From contig JAISOG010000039.1 of the NCBI GenBank assembly GCA_031275795.1, forward strand, positions 1 through 64,000: a stretch of DNA of 64,000 nucleotides, in the 5' to 3' direction. Both the position numbers and the translations under genes were made by a program. Origin of the DNA: Candidatus Endomicrobiellum incisitermitis (GTDB taxonomy: Bacteria; Elusimicrobiota; Endomicrobiia; Endomicrobiales; Endomicrobiaceae). The notes beneath the pieces were generated by a model. The model was not told where the DNA came from and ran no database searches. It saw only the letters and a list, made by a program, of their open reading frames with translations. The stretch's first letter is position 1; every line of letters begins with the position of its first letter. Of the stretch, positions 16,675-26,222 are shown piece by piece.

Positions 16675-17193
16675 CTATACACTTGTCCCAGCAACAAACC
16701 CTGTTGAAAATGCAGCCTGTAAATTATAACCTCCTCTAGGAGCATCTACCTCTATAACTTCACCGCAAAAATATAGCCCATTTATAAATTTAGACTCCAT
16801 AGTCTTTTGATTTATTTCATTTGTTAATATTCCACCTCTTGTCACTATAGCATCTTTTATATCTTTTGTACTTAAAATTTTAAAACTTATCCCAAAAAAA
16901 GTATTTAACATTTTTTCTCTATCAAATTTAGTTAATTGTGAACATTTTTAGTTATATTAATACCACAATAATAATTCAAAAAAGGTTTTATAAACTGTAT
17001 TGGTAAAAATTCTTTAATTGAAGCACTATTTGCAATATTGCATCTACCTTTACCAGTAATTGAAAGTTTTAGGCCGGGATGAGACTTTTTTTACAAAACT
17101 ATAACATTATAGACATTTTTGGCCTGCTTGAATTGCTGCCATCATGCCTGACGGGACTGCTCCTATAATGCAAACATCATAAATTTCTTTCAT
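16675..17193 (-). pseudogene. BaiN/HI0933-type FAD-dependent oxidoreductase, degraded
   Basis: The N-terminus (ATG at 17193) reads YDVCIIGAVPSGMMAAIQAG, a dinucleotide-binding start in which one glycine has become Val, then a stop. In another frame comes the family's KLSITGKGRCNIANSAS, followed by a further stop. The last piece (16911-16675) is the family's C-terminal end, GGILTNEINQKTMES, GLYFCGEVIEVDAPRGGYNLQ and AFSTGFVAG. About 200 or more central residues are missing. The start overlaps the end of the kinase gene upstream, so it was once part of that operon. Confidence 0.85.
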
Positions 17194-17740
17194 CTTCAAT
17201 ATTTTTCAATAATTCATCTATTGTAACTTTAAGCGTACATATATCATTTGAATCGTTAATAAATGTGACATCTGCCATTCTTGCTGTTTTTACAATCTGT
17301 TGACCAGAACCTTCACTTTGAGATTCTTTGGTTTCAAACTCAATAAACTTCTCTAAAGTTTGAGGATCTCCAGGCCTTTGTCTTTTTTGCATTCTTTTAA
17401 AACGTACATCTTCAGGTGCATCTACATTTACAAGCACAAAATCTTTTCTTTTTTTTAATTCATTAACTTCATCTGGATGCCTTATAGAAGTTACACAATA
17501 TTTACCATGCAAATCAATCTTATCTAAAACTTTTCTTGCAAGTATTGCATTTCCATTTTTTTCTCTTAAATTTGTCCCAAAAACCATTAAATTTTCTCTA
17601 GTTGGTTCTATAGCATCCTTTTGCATTAGTTCTCTTATGATATCTGACAAAGAAAAATGAATATAACCGTGCTTTTGTGAAATATATTCAGCTATCGTAT
17701 CTTTACCAGAACAATAAGAACCCGTTAACCCAATTATCAC
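17177..17740 (-). CDS. Small P-loop kinase-like protein (dephospho-CoA kinase / dNMP kinase-like)
   Basis: 187 aa from the GTG at 17740, whose GTGA overlaps the stop of the preceding gene; a TTG 15 bp further upstream is also possible. The P-loop is GLTGSYCSGKDT near residues 4-15, followed by a nucleotide-kinase-like helix, the motif TSIRHPDEVNELK with an invariant-looking Arg, and a lid region RMQKRQRPGDP. CoaE has a similar layout, but this protein's HPDE motif and lid differ, and archaeal and bacterial 'AAA' nucleotide kinases also fit. Its substrate is therefore open. The downstream neighbour is a dead flavoprotein. Confidence 0.7.
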   Translation of the reverse strand: MIIGLTGSYCSGKDTIAEYISQKHGYIHFSLSDIIRELMQKDAIEPTRENLMVFGTNLREKNGNAILARKVLDKIDLHGKYCVTSIRHPDEVNELKKRKDFVLVNVDAPEDVRFKRMQKRQRPGDPQTLEKFIEFETKESQSEGSGQQIVKTARMADVTFINDSNDICTLKVTIDELLKNIEDERNL

Positions 17741-18210
17741 TTTTTGGCGCCCCAATTTAAGACAAATTTTTCAATTGCAATTTTTACTATACACTTTTTT
17801 ACTGGCGATGTTGAACATAGTCGAACATGTGCATCGTGAGGGAAAAATACTGCAAAAGTTCCTTGATTTAAAACAATATTAAAATCAGGTTTATCACTAT
17901 AAAAAGCAATGTCTTTTGACAATTGGTAGTTTTTATAAATTTGATTACAATTTAAAAGATTTTTCCAACCCATAATATCATAACCTTCAATAACGTACTG
18001 AACATCGATATATTTTTTATGGGTCTCAAGTTTTTGTTCAACAACAGGTTTTGGGAAAGATGTCTCTACAACTGCAAACATATACTCGTTTATATTATAA
18101 CGCCTTTCCTCAAAAGTAGAAAGATTTGTTTTTATAAAACTTAAAGATTCTTTGATTATAGGACTAACCTCAGAATAAAAATTAATATTTTTTAAATCAT
18201 CTATTATCAT
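17737..18210 (-). CDS. YhcH/YjgK/YiaL family protein (DUF386)
   Basis: 157 aa. The cupin-like family is recognised from ETHKKYIDVQYVIEGYDIMGW (about 82-102), PDFNIVLNQGTFAVFFPHDAH (metal-binding His cluster) and the C-terminal CIVKIAIE strand. Members are linked to sugar or sialic-acid catabolism and may act as anomerases; the true activity is not established. The start is an ATG, the first gene after the fMet tRNA terminator. It overlaps the kinase gene by 4 bp, so the two are translated together. Confidence 0.82.
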   Translation of the reverse strand: MIIDDLKNINFYSEVSPIIKESLSFIKTNLSTFEERRYNINEYMFAVVETSFPKPVVEQKLETHKKYIDVQYVIEGYDIMGWKNLLNCNQIYKNYQLSKDIAFYSDKPDFNIVLNQGTFAVFFPHDAHVRLCSTSPVKKCIVKIAIEKFVLNWGAKK

Positions 18211-18247
18211 GTTAATAATTATAACAAATAAGAAACCTTTAATAAAT

Positions 18248-18277
18248 AAAAAAAACGACTTAACTACTGTCGTTTTA
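18248..18277 (-). terminator. Terminator after tRNA-fMet
   Basis: Inverted repeat AAAACGAC / GTCGTTTT with a 9-nt loop. On the minus strand it is followed by an unbroken T run. It lies just after the 3' end of tRNA-fMet. Confidence 0.8.
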
Positions 18278-18282
18278 TATCA

Positions 18283-18356
18283 TTGCGGGGGCAGGATTTG
18301 AACCTGCGGCCTTCAGGTTATGAGCCTGACGAGCTACCGAGCTGCTCCACCCCGCG
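18283..18356 (-). tRNA. Initiator tRNA-fMet (CAT)
   Basis: 74 nt. The initiator hallmark C1·A72 mismatch is present (CGCGGGG...CCCCGCA-A). Anticodon loop CTCATAA, T-arm GCAGG-TTCAAAT-CCTGC, CCA not encoded. The anticodon stem is TCAGG/CCTGA, so the first of the three G-C pairs typical of initiators (29-41) is A-U here. Confidence 0.95.
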
Positions 18357-18376
18357 ACTATATATGTATTTTTATT

Positions 18377-18405
18377 AGTATAATAAAAGAATTCTATATT
18401 GTCAA
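18377..18405 (-). promoter_or_regulatory. Consensus promoter of tRNA-fMet
   Basis: TTGACA (18405-18400) and TATACT (18382-18377) on the minus strand with a 17-bp spacer. Initiation is expected near 18370, about 14 bp before the mature 5' end. It is the strongest promoter match in the window. Confidence 0.85.
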
Positions 18406-18424
18406 ATTCCAACTCAACAACATA

Positions 18425-19144
18425 TTAATCTCTAGCAAGCGTTAAAACGTAAACTTTTTGTGCTCCATTGCATTTAAGGACATTAGCACAAGAAGACACA
18501 GTTGAACAAGTAGTAGCTATATCATCTACTAACAAAATCGTTTTACCTTTTATCACATTTTTATTTTTCACAATAAAAGAATTGTCAATATTTTTTATTC
18601 TTTCAGATTTAGATAATTTAAATTGAGGTTTTGTAATTTTTTTTCTAAACAAAATATTCCTTAATATAGGAATTTCTGTTTTAGTAGACACTCCTTTTGC
18701 TAAAAGTTCTGCTTGATTATAACCTCTTTTTATTTTTCTTAAAATATTTAGAGGGACAGGTATAATGAAATCTGAACTTTTAAAAAAATCATATTCTTGT
18801 ATTGACTTACTCATTTCAAAAGCAAAGTCTTTATACAAAAAAGGTCTGTTTGAGTACTTAAATTTTAAAATTAATTTTCTTAAGTTTCCTTTATATAAAT
18901 AAACTGATCTTAATTTGTCAAAGCCATATATTTGTAAATTTTTCCTACATGTACAACACAAATCTCCACCATCACCTAAATTAATACCACACTTTTGGCA
19001 TATATCATTTCTTATTTTATTAAAAGATTTTTTACATTCATCACAAATTTTATATTTAGATATAGCAGTCAAATCTTTACCACATAAAGAACAAGTAACA
19101 GGATATAATAAATTAATTATTTTAAAAAATATTTTTTTTATCAT
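18425..19144 (-). CDS. ComF family phosphoribosyltransferase-like protein
   Basis: 239 aa from the ATG at 19144 (a TTG two codons earlier is possible). The N-terminus has a double zinc ribbon with Cys pairs: CSLCG, CDECK, CQKCG and CCTCRK. The C-terminal half is a type I phosphoribosyltransferase fold: FIIPVPLNILRKIKRGYNQAELLA and the PRPP loop ILLVDDIATTCST. ComF takes part in DNA uptake and recombination in competent bacteria, but homologues are widespread in non-competent ones. It lies 10 bp after the SprA-like gene, and is probably the last gene of that transcript. Confidence 0.9.
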   Translation of the reverse strand: MIKKIFFKIINLLYPVTCSLCGKDLTAISKYKICDECKKSFNKIRNDICQKCGINLGDGGDLCCTCRKNLQIYGFDKLRSVYLYKGNLRKLILKFKYSNRPFLYKDFAFEMSKSIQEYDFFKSSDFIIPVPLNILRKIKRGYNQAELLAKGVSTKTEIPILRNILFRKKITKPQFKLSKSERIKNIDNSFIVKNKNVIKGKTILLVDDIATTCSTVSSCANVLKCNGAQKVYVLTLARD

Positions 19145-19154
19145 TTTCAAAATT

Positions 19155-22100
19155 TTAAAACTGAAAAGTTAATTTACTTAAAGCAGTAATATCGTGATAA
19201 TTTAAATTTCTGTTATATCGAAACTCAAACCTATCCCAAATAAGTCCAAAAAGGAATCTAAAATATTTAGATATTTCGTAATCAGTATTTAGCGAAACAC
19301 CATAGTTTGTATTATTGTCTTTTTCTACATTTACTTGAGACTGTTGGTCTATATATTTAAGATTAGACGTAAAAATAATTCTATTTCTAAGTGGAACAAA
19401 TATTTTTATAATTGGTATCCTCAAACCCGAAGGGAACAAAGTGTCTAAATTTACTTGTCCTAAATAAGTATTTTTTTTAACATTAGACACATATCTTCCA
19501 GAAGCATTTTTTTGCCAATTATGTTCATTTTCATATCTTACAGAAAACCTCCATTTACCCACATCAAAAGCGCCCTGACACGCATATTTTTGACCATTAC
19601 CATTATAAAGAATATCGTAAGTAATATAATCATGTTCTTTAAAGTCTGTATTATCTAAACCTAAATACAAATCAAAAAGTTTTATAAATTTGCACCTATA
19701 CTCTAAACCACATAAAAGACTATCAAAATATGAAATTCCATAAGTTGTCATCTGCTTATTTTTATATTTAGCATTCAATTGAGTATCGCTTAAAAAATTT
19801 GTACTAAATAAAAGTCTCTCTGTTTTAGATATGCCTATAAGAATATCTGGCCAAGTCAAAGTACATATAGTTCGTCTTGTTCCAGTTATATATGAATTTT
19901 CATCTCCTTGGGTGTAAGTACAATTAGTAGTAAACGTGTTTAATGGTAAAAGGTATCCTTGAAAAGAAAATATTTCAAAAGGCATATATTTCCCAGAAAA
20001 ACGAATATCATCTTTATTTAAAATTGTTTTAACAATATAAGAATTGCTAGAATAAAAAGGTTCCAAATCCATTAAAATATTGCCTCGGACCCAAAGTCTG
20101 TCCATAGCAAAACCTATAGACCTAAAATCTTTATTTACCTTATCATAAGAATCAGAATCCTGTAATCTATAATATGTTGAAAAAGTTAAACTTTTAAATA
20201 GAGCTAAATTTGTAATATCACAAGCATTTAAGTTCCATGCAATTTCACAAACACCATTTCTTTCTATATATTTTTTTTGACCAGGTATTTTTAAAGTTGT
20301 TTGAGATGTACTTAAATTTATATCATAATTTTCTTTTGTGTTAATACTATATATACAAGACGGACTAAACCAATTTACAAACCCTAAAATTAAACTTGCA
20401 CCTACAGTTTGGTTTAAAGTTTTGTCGTACTCAATTTCAGTAGTAAAATCGTTATTTTTTTCTTTTACCATATTTAATGAATAAGCTGGTAAAAATGTAA
20501 CACCATCAGAAAATTTAAAAGGAAGTTTAAAAATAAACATATTAGACTGTTCTAACGTATGGTATTGATTAACATCCAAGTACTCGTTTATTTTGTCTAA
20601 GCCTAAAAAAGAATCGGACTCTACTATGGGAGTTGAAGGATAAACTTTATAATAAGATTTTATCGTTTTTACATCAGCGTTAATATTTGTAGGCAGCAGA
20701 AAAATTCTAATAGGGTTATTATAAACCATATTACCTGACAAACTTTCCCTATCCTCTAAACAACTGATTTTAGAAGTATCTATAATAGACCTACTATATT
20801 TTGCAGATACTTGCGGTAAATTTGTGCCTAAACTTAAATCAGTTTGAGTATAACCTGTATATGTTATTACTCGCCCTTCCTCGTTTAAAGAAATTAAATT
20901 AGACTTATTTTCTATAACTTCAGGAGTTATTGTACACCTTCTTAAAATTCCAGTCTTAATAGGAAGAATAGTTATATCTTCCTTAGGAGTAAATCCTCCC
21001 AAACTAATATAAGCGTCTTCTTCAAGTAAATCTCTATTATACACTCCTGCTGCAAGATTTTGAAAATTTCTATTTATAGATTTTTTAGATCCTCCAACAG
21101 AAACTGCGCCTAAACTAGATGTTCCATTCCACTTAATGTCACCTGCTGTTTTATAAGCTTTACCTATGGTCTGTTTACTACCAATTACATGCAATTCTTT
21201 AAACCAAATTTGATGTTTGCTTCCTACAGAGTTTGACTTAACACCTAACACAAATTGAGAAATCCTATTTAATGAGGGGTTTCCAGTTACTGTTATTTGT
21301 CCATCAGGGTCAGCGCTTGTCCAGGAAGCATTTTTTCCAAAACCTGATTGATTAATTTTAATAACTTTCCAATCTTGCCACGATACATCATTACTCACTA
21401 TAGTTTTATACTCAAAATAATTATCATCATTTCCACAAGCTCTAAATATTATTTCATCTCCTACTTGTGCAAAACCATCACTAGGTTTTGCATAAATCAT
21501 AAAACATATACTGTCATATTTAGATATATCTAAAACCTCTCCAGTATAAACTGCTTTTGCCAGTAAAGGAACATTAGTAATAAACGTATCATAAAAAAAC
21601 TTTAAAGCATTTTCATCTTTTTTAATTTGACCACTTATTCCATATAAATCTAAATAGTATTTACTAGTTAAAACTGACTTATATTCAGGATCATATCTTC
21701 CTATAGAAAAAATACTAAAATTATCTGCATTAAGACCTGTCTTTTCCCATTTGTTCCCAACTATAGAAATTTTGCCTATAATAATCTTACCTATATCCCC
21801 TCCGGAATCCATCTGTCTCATTCTAATACGCAAAATTCTTATATTTTTCCAATTTGTCCTATTGGTATCATTTATACCTAAAGGTATCCTAACTTGTTTC
21901 CAACCATTAATATTCTGTTTAATTACAGTAGCACTCGAGCTTGAAAGACTGTAAGTTCCAGCTATATCTTCTAAAGTATCTAGTACTCCATTACCATTTA
22001 TGTCTTCGGTGTCAAGTTTACCATTATGAGCACCTATTAAAGATACTGTGCCGTCAACATTATGAAATTTTCGGCCAGTATCTTTCCAAGGATTTAAAAT

Positions 22101-24464
22101 TCCTGTGCCATCGATATCTTCACTATCTAACACACCACATCCATCTGAATCCTCATTAATACATGAAGCACAATCTATCACCATTTCATGCAAATTAGAG
22201 CTATTATCTTTCATCCACACTTCAAGATAGAGTTTTTTAGAAAAATCTAAACCGTCCCAATTTGGACAAATTTTTTGAGCAAAAGCTATTTGACTTCTAT
22301 ACCTAACATCGTAATTTAACTCTAAAACTAGTTGTTTTTGACCATCAACTAGCTCCAAACTTGGATCAATATCTTTTATGTTGATCTCATAACTATTCCA
22401 AGATAAATCGTTTAACATTCTTCTTGTTGTAGGGTATTTATCTGCGCTATGAAACCAATTATCTTCTAAAAGAATAATTGAATCTTCTCTAACAGAACTG
22501 TCCATAGAATCTATTAAAGCTTTATTTAGAGTATTTTCATTATAAGCACTTAAAGCGTACTCTGCATTTGCATTAAGTTGTATATTTAATGCATCTATAT
22601 TTAGATTGTCAATTTTAAAATCGCCCTCTCCTACAGTAAGACTTGTAGGCGCATTCCTTATATCTGGCAAAACTGTACTTTTAGACATAAAATTGTGCAA
22701 CATACTCGCACCAATAGAAATGTTTTCAGTTAAGTTAAACTTACTACTAGCTCCAAGAAGAACAGTCTCTGCCTGAGCACCTAACAAAGAGTAATCATAA
22801 GACACATCTATCACAGAGTTTTCTTTTATTATATTTTCATTCTTTATTGTTAAAATACCTAAATCATAATCTAAAATATAATCTATCTCAGAACTTAAAG
22901 TGACACCATCAACAACAACTTTTTCCGACTTTGGAACGATGTTTGGCCTTAACATTATTATTTTGACATTGTACTGATACTCTGTCTCAAAATTATATTT
23001 ATGCTCATTAGTTAAATACAAAGAATCGTGCAAAGTTTCAGACAATCTGAAAATACCATTTTCAAAATCAACGTCAATATTTGCATTATATCCTGACTTT
23101 TGAGGATATAATGGTACATTTTTACCTCCATCAATAACTGCAGGAGTATTGCCATTGAGATCTTTAATTACAAGTAAAAAATTCCCTCTTCCATTATCTC
23201 TTATTATTTTTAAATTACCTAAATTATAAAAAGTTTTAATTTCTGTCGTGATATTTTCGATATCATTAATATCCTTAATAATTAAAGGGTTAACTGAAAG
23301 AGGCATGCCATCTTCAAAATCATAATTTACAGCTACAACATCACCTTTAGATATGGAGTTTTTAAAAACAAGCACACCAGCATTATAGTCAACAGTAAAA
23401 TCTTGCCCTGCAACAAGAAGAACAAAGTTTCCCTTATAAGAAAAACCAGCAGTAGCATTTAAATCATAAAGAGTTACATCTGAAGTAATAGAAAAATTAT
23501 ATTTTGGGTCTAACTTTTGATAAGCCACATATACCTTAACTGTCCCACTTTTTATCTTACGATTATCCCCATTTCTTAAAAGAGAATAATATTTTAATTT
23601 TATATAAGCAGTATCTGGTATAACTTTTCTTTCTAACTGAGTATTTCCTACAAAACGTTTAACTTCAGAAAGACCTTTAGTTTTACTAAAAAAAGCGTTA
23701 ACTCCTAAATTTTTATAACGAGTATCCACTTTTAAACCAAACAGTTCTTTTTTATACCCTGTAAATTCTGTCGTAGGTAATGATACTTCTATATCACCAA
23801 ATGAAGCCTGTTGTATAAATTCTCCAGCTTTTCCATTATATATTAAAGATATATCCTTTTTTTCTGCTTTATCATCATAATCGATATTAACATTAACCCT
23901 ATCACCAACCCCTCCTATAACTCTCATCTGCATTTCTTGTTCCATTTTAAATGACGACGAATTTTGACGTTTACCAGCTTCTTGATTATCATAAACTCTT
24001 TGTGAATAATTAAAGCCTATCAATTTTCTTCCAGTAATTGACAAGCTCGACTGAAACGGTAACTTTATTTTAGTCAAAGGAGTAGATGAAACTGAAACTG
24101 TATTTGTGTCAGAGATAATGAGATCTTTTAGTAGCCAACTATTTTGCGAATATTTTATATTATCATCTTCTTTATTTTTTAAATATTTTAAAATTTCCTG
24201 ACCTGCAATTTCTTGAGCAGATTCTGGCAATTTAAACTCATTATGAGGTGAAAAATACTCTTGGGATATTATTGTTCCAGATGGCTCAACAGCATCAACA
24301 TTTTTAAACATATTGTACTTATCAAACTCTTTATAAACTTCATCCTTGTAGGTTCCAAGCACAGAATATTCATTTTCAACATCTTTAGAATTTACTTTAT
24401 ATGTTAGAGTAATTAATATAAGAAATATTAAAATAAAAAATTTAACTTTTTGAAAAGATTTCAT
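19155..24464 (-). CDS. SprA/Sov-like giant outer-membrane protein (type IX translocon-like)
   Basis: 1769 aa with an N-terminal signal peptide (hydrophobic 8-20, cleavage near 26). Residues ~170-270 match the SprA N-terminal pattern: GDRVNVNIDYDD, a GKAGEFIQQASFGDIEVSLP region, and GYKKELFGLKVDTRYKNLGVNAFFSK. Long stretches of alternating strands continue to the final aromatic residue (LTFQF), as in the very large SprA barrel. Near 765-835 lie acidic D-x-D/N-x-x-G loops with the SprA-like EDINGNGVLD. SprA of Bacteroidota (about 2400 aa) forms the 36-strand type IX pore; this one is shorter. It is followed by comF and preceded by a PorV-like gene, also as expected for a translocon. Identity rests on recognised motifs, not alignment. 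Confidence 0.75.
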   Translation of the reverse strand: MKSFQKVKFFILIFLILITLTYKVNSKDVENEYSVLGTYKDEVYKEFDKYNMFKNVDAVEPSGTIISQEYFSPHNEFKLPESAQEIAGQEILKYLKNKEDDNIKYSQNSWLLKDLIISDTNTVSVSSTPLTKIKLPFQSSLSITGRKLIGFNYSQRVYDNQEAGKRQNSSSFKMEQEMQMRVIGGVGDRVNVNIDYDDKAEKKDISLIYNGKAGEFIQQASFGDIEVSLPTTEFTGYKKELFGLKVDTRYKNLGVNAFFSKTKGLSEVKRFVGNTQLERKVIPDTAYIKLKYYSLLRNGDNRKIKSGTVKVYVAYQKLDPKYNFSITSDVTLYDLNATAGFSYKGNFVLLVAGQDFTVDYNAGVLVFKNSISKGDVVAVNYDFEDGMPLSVNPLIIKDINDIENITTEIKTFYNLGNLKIIRDNGRGNFLLVIKDLNGNTPAVIDGGKNVPLYPQKSGYNANIDVDFENGIFRLSETLHDSLYLTNEHKYNFETEYQYNVKIIMLRPNIVPKSEKVVVDGVTLSSEIDYILDYDLGILTIKNENIIKENSVIDVSYDYSLLGAQAETVLLGASSKFNLTENISIGASMLHNFMSKSTVLPDIRNAPTSLTVGEGDFKIDNLNIDALNIQLNANAEYALSAYNENTLNKALIDSMDSSVREDSIILLEDNWFHSADKYPTTRRMLNDLSWNSYEINIKDIDPSLELVDGQKQLVLELNYDVRYRSQIAFAQKICPNWDGLDFSKKLYLEVWMKDNSSNLHEMVIDCASCINEDSDGCGVLDSEDIDGTGILNPWKDTGRKFHNVDGTVSLIGAHNGKLDTEDINGNGVLDTLEDIAGTYSLSSSSATVIKQNINGWKQVRIPLGINDTNRTNWKNIRILRIRMRQMDSGGDIGKIIIGKISIVGNKWEKTGLNADNFSIFSIGRYDPEYKSVLTSKYYLDLYGISGQIKKDENALKFFYDTFITNVPLLAKAVYTGEVLDISKYDSICFMIYAKPSDGFAQVGDEIIFRACGNDDNYFEYKTIVSNDVSWQDWKVIKINQSGFGKNASWTSADPDGQITVTGNPSLNRISQFVLGVKSNSVGSKHQIWFKELHVIGSKQTIGKAYKTAGDIKWNGTSSLGAVSVGGSKKSINRNFQNLAAGVYNRDLLEEDAYISLGGFTPKEDITILPIKTGILRRCTITPEVIENKSNLISLNEEGRVITYTGYTQTDLSLGTNLPQVSAKYSRSIIDTSKISCLEDRESLSGNMVYNNPIRIFLLPTNINADVKTIKSYYKVYPSTPIVESDSFLGLDKINEYLDVNQYHTLEQSNMFIFKLPFKFSDGVTFLPAYSLNMVKEKNNDFTTEIEYDKTLNQTVGASLILGFVNWFSPSCIYSINTKENYDINLSTSQTTLKIPGQKKYIERNGVCEIAWNLNACDITNLALFKSLTFSTYYRLQDSDSYDKVNKDFRSIGFAMDRLWVRGNILMDLEPFYSSNSYIVKTILNKDDIRFSGKYMPFEIFSFQGYLLPLNTFTTNCTYTQGDENSYITGTRRTICTLTWPDILIGISKTERLLFSTNFLSDTQLNAKYKNKQMTTYGISYFDSLLCGLEYRCKFIKLFDLYLGLDNTDFKEHDYITYDILYNGNGQKYACQGAFDVGKWRFSVRYENEHNWQKNASGRYVSNVKKNTYLGQVNLDTLFPSGLRIPIIKIFVPLRNRIIFTSNLKYIDQQSQVNVEKDNNTNYGVSLNTDYEISKYFRFLFGLIWDRFEFRYNRNLNYHDITALSKLTFQF

Positions 24465-24470
24465 TTACGA

Positions 24471-26222
24471 TTACTCAAGCTTAATTTTTTTTATTCTATG
24501 TAAAGCGATTTTTGCTTTTTTATGATTAGGGTTTAATCTTAAAGTAAGCTCCCACATCCTGCTTGCTTGATAGTACTTACCCTGAGCATATAAGACAAGT
24601 CCTTCTCTGTATTTTTTTTCTGAAGTAACTTCATCATATTTGACTTCTTCTCTTAAAGACTCTTTATCATTTGAGTCTACTACTAATGCATCATTTGACA
24701 ATTCAATAACGCATTTATTTATATATTCTTTAGCTTTATTATAAAATTCTACTGACTTTGAAAAGTTATTATTACTTATAAATTTGTCTACAGATTCCAT
24801 CTTTTTAATACAATGTATCCATTTTTTTAAAGTATAAAGTTCAATTCCTTCTTGAAAAAGTTTTTGAACTTTAAGGGTAATCTCTTTTTCTCTATCTTCC
24901 ATTTCTTTTAATTTTAAAATGTTATCTATCTTATCTTTATACTCAAAAACTTCTGCTTTTCCTCCACTAAAGGCTATATATTTTGTCCATTCATTTAAAG
25001 CTTCCTTATAATTTGCATTATAATATTGAATATAAGCTTTAGCATAATATTTATCAGCAAAATTAAGATTTTTATCATTAGCATTATTATTCATCAATGT
25101 AATAATATCGTTATAAAAATGATTTGGCGATTCGAAATTTGGATAAGAAACAATGACTTTTGACAATTTATCTGTAGCTTTTAAATACTCTTTTTTATTA
25201 TATAACTCCTTTGCTTTTTTAAACTCTTCTTGAGCTATCTTCATAGAAGATATTTCTTCATCTAAGGCAATTTTTGCTTCTTTTAATAAAGCATCACACT
25301 TTTTCCCCCACTTGTATGTCAACATAAATCTGTTTATTAAATCTATTTCACTAAAATCTGCAGCATAGTCTAGTGTAAACATATAAAAATCAGCTCCTGC
25401 ACCAAATGTAATATGTCTACTATAATAACCTGTACGCAAAGCGTATTTTTCTGCAAAAATATAAGACAATCCTACACAAAAATCACCAAAAGAATCTTCA
25501 TACTTTAAATCTACATAAATATTAAAAGTATCCTTTGACGTAAACCTATAATATGTTGGCAAAACAAAAGCAGAACTAAATCTACAAATTAAAGGTATTT
25601 CGGCAAAGGTGTAATCAAGCTTAAGTTTATTTGAAATAAAATTTTGCACAGAAAAAGCAGTTTTTATTTTTATAGTATCTACCAAAAACACCTCTTTTGC
25701 TAAACCAAAATCACAACAATAGGTTGATCCTTTTTTTAAGTACATATCAAAATACACATATTTTACGTTTAATCCATACATAACTGCCAAACTTTCTACA
25801 AAACCTGAAAAAGAAAAAACATAGTTCCAACTATTTACAGAAATAATTTTCTCTAAAGCATAAATATGTTCTCTTATTTCAATATTTCCACTAGCTAAAT
25901 TAGATGCAGAAAGTCCAAGATAAAATTTTTTACACAGTCTAAAAGCAAGTGCTGCAGAATTATAAGAAGAACCTTCAAACAAATTAAAACGAGATACAGA
26001 TACTGCATTTGCAGCAAAAGACATTAAAGCTGGATTATATTGTAAAACTGACGGATCTGTGTAAGCAGAAAAAACAGTTTCTCCAGCACCAAAAGCAGCA
26101 ACGCTTGGGCCATGCGATAAAAAATGTTTTCTTCTACCTGAATATCCATATATTTCTTTAGCTTGAAATATCAATAACAATAAGAGAAGAGCTAATATTA
26201 TTTTATTATAAGTATTCTGCAT
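24471..26222 (-). CDS. PorV/UPF0164-like outer-membrane protein with TPR tail
   Basis: 583 aa with a signal peptide (hydrophobic 8-20, cut near 26). Residues ~30-310 have the PorV/UPF0164 pattern: an N-terminal HGPSVAAFGAGETV and the family's DPSVLQYNPA, then many beta strands ending FTLDYAADFSEIDLINRFMLTYKWG. PorV carries substrates from the type IX pore to the attachment complex. Residues ~320-583 are helical and charged, with TPR-like units (for example KYREGLVLYAQGKYYQASRMW), an addition that ordinary PorV lacks. The stop lies 6 bp before the SprA-like start, and the ATG overlaps the end of the preceding gene by 25 bp, so all three form one operon. Confidence 0.72.
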   Translation of the reverse strand: MQNTYNKIILALLLLLLIFQAKEIYGYSGRRKHFLSHGPSVAAFGAGETVFSAYTDPSVLQYNPALMSFAANAVSVSRFNLFEGSSYNSAALAFRLCKKFYLGLSASNLASGNIEIREHIYALEKIISVNSWNYVFSFSGFVESLAVMYGLNVKYVYFDMYLKKGSTYCCDFGLAKEVFLVDTIKIKTAFSVQNFISNKLKLDYTFAEIPLICRFSSAFVLPTYYRFTSKDTFNIYVDLKYEDSFGDFCVGLSYIFAEKYALRTGYYSRHITFGAGADFYMFTLDYAADFSEIDLINRFMLTYKWGKKCDALLKEAKIALDEEISSMKIAQEEFKKAKELYNKKEYLKATDKLSKVIVSYPNFESPNHFYNDIITLMNNNANDKNLNFADKYYAKAYIQYYNANYKEALNEWTKYIAFSGGKAEVFEYKDKIDNILKLKEMEDREKEITLKVQKLFQEGIELYTLKKWIHCIKKMESVDKFISNNNFSKSVEFYNKAKEYINKCVIELSNDALVVDSNDKESLREEVKYDEVTSEKKYREGLVLYAQGKYYQASRMWELTLRLNPNHKKAKIALHRIKKIKLE

